Assembly (NCBI RefSeq): GCF_002929275.1
Contig: NZ_PJIK01000006.1
Coordinates: 1 to 64,000 of the forward strand
From: Arthrobacter sp. ZGTC131
GTDB taxonomy: Bacteria; Actinomycetota; Actinomycetes; Actinomycetales; Micrococcaceae
Direction: 5' to 3'
Length of the DNA: 64,000 nucleotides
Positions 60,910-64,000 of the stretch are shown here, one piece after another. The notes under the pieces were generated by a model, which made no database searches, was not told where the DNA came from, and worked only from the letters and a program-made list of their open reading frames with translations. Numbering within the stretch: position 1 is the stretch's first letter; the number at the start of each line of letters is the position of its first letter. The translations under genes and the position numbers were made by a program.

Positions 60910-62184
60910 CTAGGCGTCCGGGACCGTCGTGCCGCGGGCCCGTTTTCCGGGGAACGCGGTTCGAAGCTGGGCACGGAACGTCAGCGGGCTGCGCCGGCTC
61001 ACCGCGATGACGGACAGCAGGCCTGTCAGCAGCACGATGGTGCCGCCGGCGGCCACTGACCAGCGTGCGCCGAAGTCTGTGGCGATCCACCCCATCAGCG
61101 GCGCTCCCACGGCGGTGCCGCCCTGGAGGACGGCCAGGTAGAGGGCCAGGACGCGCCCCCGGAACTGCGGCTCCACGGAGAGCTGGATGGTGGTGTTGCA
61201 GCTGTTCAGGAAGGTTATTGAGGCCAGGCCCACCGGTATCAGCACCGCGGCGTAGAGCCAGAACGACGGCGACACACTGCCTACCAGCGTGAAGAACCCG
61301 AGTGCCAGGGCACCGCCCAGCATGAACCTCAGCCGCGGGCCGGACCGGCGGGCCGCGAGCAGGGCACCGGCCAGGGTCCCGACGGCCATGATGGAGCCAA
61401 GCAGCCCGAATTCTCCCGGCCCCACCCCGAACTCCGCGGTGGCCATCAGCGCGTTGGTGATGGGGAAGTTCATGCCGAAAGCGCCAAGGATCCCCACCAT
61501 GACCAGGATGAGCACCAGGTCCGGCCGGCCCCGGACATATGCCAGGCCCTCAGCCACCTGGTGCTTGCCACGGACTGCCGGCGCGGCCGGGGCTAGTTCC
61601 GAGGTGCGGATCCGGAACAGCGAGATGATGACGGCGGCGAAGCTGGCTGCGTTGAGCAGGAAGACAGGTCCGGTGCCCACCCATGCAATGAGCACACCGG
61701 CGATGGCAGGACCGGTGAGCCTGGCCGTGTTGAAGGAAGCGGAGTTCAGGGCCACCGCATTGGCCACCCTGTCCTGCCCCACCAGTTCGGAGACGAAGGC
61801 CTGGCGGGTGGGCGCGTCAATGGCGCTGGCTATTCCAAGGCACAGGGCAGCCAGGTAGGCGTGCCACAGCTGGGCGGTGCCGGTCACCACCAGGAGTCCG
61901 ATGGCGAGCCCGCACAGACCCATCGCCAGCTGTGTCCACAGCAGGATCACGCGTTTGCGGTACCGGTCCGCGAGGACACCGCCGTAGGGGCCAAGCAACA
62001 GCATCGGCAGGAACTGCAGGGCCGTCGTAATGCCGACGGCTGTGCCGGAATGGTTTGTGAGGACGGTGAGCACCAGCCAGTCCTGAGCCACCCGCTGCAT
62101 CCACGTGCCGATATTAGAGACGAGTGCCCCTCCGGCCCAGACGCGGTAGTTGGGGTTCTCCAGTGACCGGAACATGGCGCTCAT
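60910..62184 (-). CDS. MFS exporter, EntS/MFS_3 type
   Basis: A 424-residue MFS protein: SLENPNYRVWAGGALVSNIG-TWMQ, QRVAQDWLVLTVLTNHSGTA, LADRYRKRVILLWTQLAMGL (motif A-like), and AYLAALCLGIASAIDAPTRQ-AFVSELVG, all typical of the EntS-like group. Its ATG overlaps the MarR stop by ATGA, so the two form an operon and MarR very likely represses it. Substrate probably a toxic compound. Confidence 0.9.
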   Translation of the reverse strand: MSAMFRSLENPNYRVWAGGALVSNIGTWMQRVAQDWLVLTVLTNHSGTAVGITTALQFLPMLLLGPYGGVLADRYRKRVILLWTQLAMGLCGLAIGLLVVTGTAQLWHAYLAALCLGIASAIDAPTRQAFVSELVGQDRVANAVALNSASFNTARLTGPAIAGVLIAWVGTGPVFLLNAASFAAVIISLFRIRTSELAPAAPAVRGKHQVAEGLAYVRGRPDLVLILVMVGILGAFGMNFPITNALMATAEFGVGPGEFGLLGSIMAVGTLAGALLAARRSGPRLRFMLGGALALGFFTLVGSVSPSFWLYAAVLIPVGLASITFLNSCNTTIQLSVEPQFRGRVLALYLAVLQGGTAVGAPLMGWIATDFGARWSVAAGGTIVLLTGLLSVIAVSRRSPLTFRAQLRTAFPGKRARGTTVPDA

Positions 62185-62633
62185 TTGGCACTCAGCTGCT
62201 GCATGATGCGGGCGGCGCGGCTGAGGATCCGGCGGTCCTCGTCGCTGAGTCCGGCAACGCGCTGGGCCAGCCAGGCAGTCCTCTGCCCGCGGGCCTCGGC
62301 AAGGACAGCCTCGCCGGCCGGCGTGATTCCCACCTGGACCTGGCGGCCATCCGTCGGATGGGCTGTGCGGGTGACAAAGCCCTGTTCCGTGAGGGCGTTG
62401 ACGATCCGGGTCATGGACGGCGCCTGCACGTGCTCGCGTTCAGCCAGTTCGCGGAGGGTCTGCGGGCCGCTGCCGTTCAGTTGGGCCAGGACCGTGTACT
62501 GGCCGGGGGTGATGACGTCACCGGTTGCCTCCACCCGGAGCCTGCGGGACGTGCGCATCACCGCTGTTCGAAGGTCGATGGCCAGGATGTCCGGCTTGAT
62601 GCTGTCCCTTGTCTCGCGGTCCGTTGCCGTCAC
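62181..62633 (-). CDS. MarR-family repressor
   Basis: A 150-residue MarR protein with the winged-helix core: LRVEATGDVITPGQYTVLAQ, LRELAEREHVQAPSMTRIVN (recognition helix), LTEQGFVTRTAHPTDGRQVQ (wing). GTG 62633 is preferred because GGAGG lies 11 bases before it; TTG 62651 would put the Shine-Dalgarno inside the gene. A perfect palindrome lies just upstream. It is co-transcribed with the MFS exporter. Confidence 0.85.
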   Translation of the reverse strand: MTATDRETRDSIKPDILAIDLRTAVMRTSRRLRVEATGDVITPGQYTVLAQLNGSGPQTLRELAEREHVQAPSMTRIVNALTEQGFVTRTAHPTDGRQVQVGITPAGEAVLAEARGQRTAWLAQRVAGLSDEDRRILSRAARIMQQLSAK

Positions 62634-62657
62634 TGTGTGTTGCGCCTCCAAATATGC

Positions 62658-62670
62658 TTAGCAATGCTAA
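62658..62670 (-). promoter_or_regulatory. MarR operator candidate
   Basis: TTAGCA-a-TGCTAA, a perfect 6-bp palindrome, just upstream of the MarR start. A related half, TTAGCAGAGGTAATTAGC, lies in the next 25 bases and overlaps a likely -10 (CATAAT). Confidence 0.7.
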
Positions 62671-62996
62671 TTACCTCTGCTAACCATTATGCTCCGGTGA
62701 CGCGCAGGCGGCAAGTGCGTGCCGCCGTCGTGCACTGACCGGGGGCGGTTGCCCAGACCGGAGGGTGCTCCGCGTCGGACTATTTCCGTAGCACTAAATC
62801 GGTTCCATAATGGCCCCATAAGCTTCGGGGACCCTCGCGCCGATGATGGCTGGCGGGGCGTTGCAGAGTCCCAGGTGGCCGCCCCGGCAGTTGGCGGAGG
62901 GGGTGGCCACGCGGCCACGGGACAAGGTCGTCCCGGAACCGCTACCGGGGGAGGGCATCGCCAGCAACGAGAAAACAATGCACAAAGGAAATCATC
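62671..62996. other. divergent intergenic region, MarR and VOC promoters
   Basis: A 326-base stretch upstream of both genes. The VOC side has CATAAT near 62805 as a possible -10. No other feature is seen. Confidence 0.4.
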
Positions 62997-63377
62997 ATGC
63001 TCACGGATTTAGACATCATGGCTGTCCTGCCCGCGAAGGACATCAAGAGGGCGCGGGACTTCTACCGGGACAAGCTGGGGCTGGAGCCGTCCGAGCCCGG
63101 GGCGGAGGACAACCTGGTCTACAGTGGCGGCCACGGAACGGGCTTTATGGTTTATCAGACCGACAATGCGGGGACGGCGAAGAACACCCAGATGGGCTGG
63201 ATGACGGACAACCTCGAACGCGAAATGGAGGAGCTGCGGGGCCGCGGGGTCGTCTTTGAGGAGTACGACCAGCCCGGGCTGAAGACGGAGAACGGCATTG
63301 CCACGGACGACTGGGGGAAGGCCGCCTGGTTCCTGGACAGCGAAGGGAACATCCTCAACATCTCCCAGCGCGCGTAA
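62997..63377 (+). CDS. VOC family protein
   Basis: A 126-residue VOC protein: IMAVLPAKDIKRARDFYRDK-LGLEPS, GTGFMVYQTDNAGTAKNTQM-GWM, and AAWFLDSEGNILNISQRA. It lacks some of the first-half metal ligands. ATG 62997 follows AAAGGAAATCATC. Role unknown. Confidence 0.85.
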   Translation: MLTDLDIMAVLPAKDIKRARDFYRDKLGLEPSEPGAEDNLVYSGGHGTGFMVYQTDNAGTAKNTQMGWMTDNLEREMEELRGRGVVFEEYDQPGLKTENGIATDDWGKAAWFLDSEGNILNISQRA

Positions 63378-63395
63378 CCGCTAACACTGGAAAAC

Positions 63396-63473
63396 TACGA
63401 CGACGGCGCTCGCCGCCGCGGTCCCTCGCCGGTGTGGTCCCTGCCGGCAGGGACGGGCGCCAGCGTCGTCGTT
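63396..63473 (+). terminator. imperfect ACGACG...CGTCGT terminator hairpin
   Basis: TACGACGACGGCGCT near 63396 and GGCGCCAGCGTCGTCGT ending at 63472 can pair imperfectly, with a small perfect GTCCCTGCCGGCAGGGAC palindrome inside. It lies after the VOC gene. Confidence 0.6.
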
Positions 63474-63476
63474 CCC

Positions 63477-63581
63477 CTAAACGAGGGACCTGAGGAACGC
63501 CGCCGCGTCCTCGGCGACCCGCTCCGGGCACTCCCACTGGACCGCGTGCGCCACGTTGGTTGAAACTTCCGCGTCAGGTTC
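63477..63581 (-). pseudogene. alpha/beta hydrolase C-terminal remnant
   Basis: The minus strand reads STNVAHAVQWECPERVAEDA-AAFLRSLV and a stop at 63477-63479. This is the last helix and catalytic-His region of alpha/beta hydrolases (usually GHAVHWExPExF). No upstream hydrolase body is present; the sequence before it runs into the next gene's 3' flank. Confidence 0.65.
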
Positions 63582-63609
63582 GGCTGCTTGAGGGGGTGCA
63601 TGGACGGAC

Positions 63610-64000
63610 TCAGTGATGCAGGGTAGGCCGGTAGATGAGCTCTTGGGTGTGGCCGTCGAGCGTCCGGCTCTCGATGAGCTCGAGGTCGAAGTCGGCCCCA
63701 CCCTGGAAGATCGGTGCCACTCCGGTCTGACCGGTGATCACAGGGAAGAGCGTCACCTGGACGCGGTCGACCAGACCGGCGGCCATCAGCGCTCGGTTCA
63801 GCGACAGGCTGCCGTGCGAGCGCAACGGCACCTCGGACACCTCCTTGAGCCGGGCGACAATGCCGACGGCGTCGCCGCTCACGACGGTCGCGTCAGGCCA
63901 GTCGAGTGGTCCTTCCAGTGTGCTCGACACCACCGTTGCCGGCAGGTTCCTCATCCGGGTGACCCATGGGTCACGGACCTCGGACTCCTCGGTGCTCGAG
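63610..64000 (-). CDS. dihydrofolate reductase/RibD-C family protein, N-terminus outside the window
   Basis: The frame is open from the window end to TGA 63610 (129 codons and a base). DPWVTRMRNLPATVVSSTLE, GIVARLKEVSEVPLRSHGSL-SLNRALM and VDRVQVTLFPVITGQTGVAP-IFQ are the C-terminal two-thirds of the RibD-C/DHFR-like reductase family found in many actinobacteria. The ATG at 63954 is internal. Function is not known beyond NADPH-type reductase fold. Confidence 0.88.
   Translation of the reverse strand, partial: SSTEESEVRDPWVTRMRNLPATVVSSTLEGPLDWPDATVVSGDAVGIVARLKEVSEVPLRSHGSLSLNRALMAAGLVDRVQVTLFPVITGQTGVAPIFQGGADFDLELIESRTLDGHTQELIYRPTLHH

Overview
This 64 kb window is GC-rich chromosomal DNA that looks like a soil actinobacterium of the Micrococcaceae, most likely Arthrobacter or a close relative such as Pseudarthrobacter. 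The gene set supports this: a DUF222/HNH-type protein, an MSMEG_6728-like protein, an Rpf/LysM secreted transglycosylase, a TM0106-type RecB/helicase fusion, glutathione-independent formaldehyde dehydrogenase, an FdhF/YdeP molybdoenzyme next to a DUF6457 protein, and many GTG/TTG starts. Several genes appear leaderless. The genus call is inference from gene content; I found no rRNA, tRNA, CRISPR array, phage or insertion sequence.

Layout. 1-6 kb: partial DUF222 protein, an SDR epimerase/MSMEG_6728 pair, a small membrane protein and a secreted cell-wall enzyme, the last two facing each other across two hairpin terminators that each carry a duplicated arm. 6-12.4 kb: class II UvrA (no UvrB-binding insert) divergent from an adenine-deaminase-type hydrolase, then membrane genes including a CPBP protease, and a NERD protein. 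12.5-19.7 kb: FdhF-type molybdoenzyme, DUF6457, a protein joining a winged-helix-like head to a pullulanase X25-like domain, an MscS channel, a lipoprotein and acylphosphatase. 19.7-26.6 kb: the large nuclease-helicase, a cysteine-rich DUF1540 protein, FdhA and YceI. 26.7-34.4 kb: a GntR/FCD regulator divergent from a complete sugar-acid operon. 34.5-45.1 kb: serine hydrolase, TerC, ArsR-SRPBCC, RecQ, SnoaL-like protein, TM2 protein and an unrecognised 931-residue membrane protein with 12-residue repeats. 45.1-64 kb: GDPD, six regulatory or transport loci dominated by MFS exporters, a large secreted Ig/propeller protein, PhzF, two VOC proteins, an alpha/beta hydrolase remnant and a partial RibD-like reductase.

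How genes work together. The clearest system is the 27.5-34.4 kb operon: transporter, single-cysteine L-idonate/L-gulonate 5-dehydrogenase-like enzyme, ManD mannonate dehydratase, KDG kinase, fructuronate reductase-like enzyme and KDPG aldolase. Together they can take L-gulonate (or a related acid) through fructuronate, mannonate, KDG and KDPG to pyruvate and glyceraldehyde-3-phosphate. No uronate isomerase is present, so an aldonate rather than a hexuronate is the more likely entry substrate. Within it, the fructuronate reductase gene has no ATG/GTG/TTG at its expected start and appears to begin at ATC after a perfect Shine-Dalgarno.

Other notable points: a 17-codon leader peptide coupled by ATGA to a ProP-like transporter, perfect palindromes at the starts of the ArsR and MarR genes, an 18-bp minisatellite that supplies both stop codons of two convergent genes, and a frameshifted SnoaL remnant resembling an intact gene 8.5 kb away.
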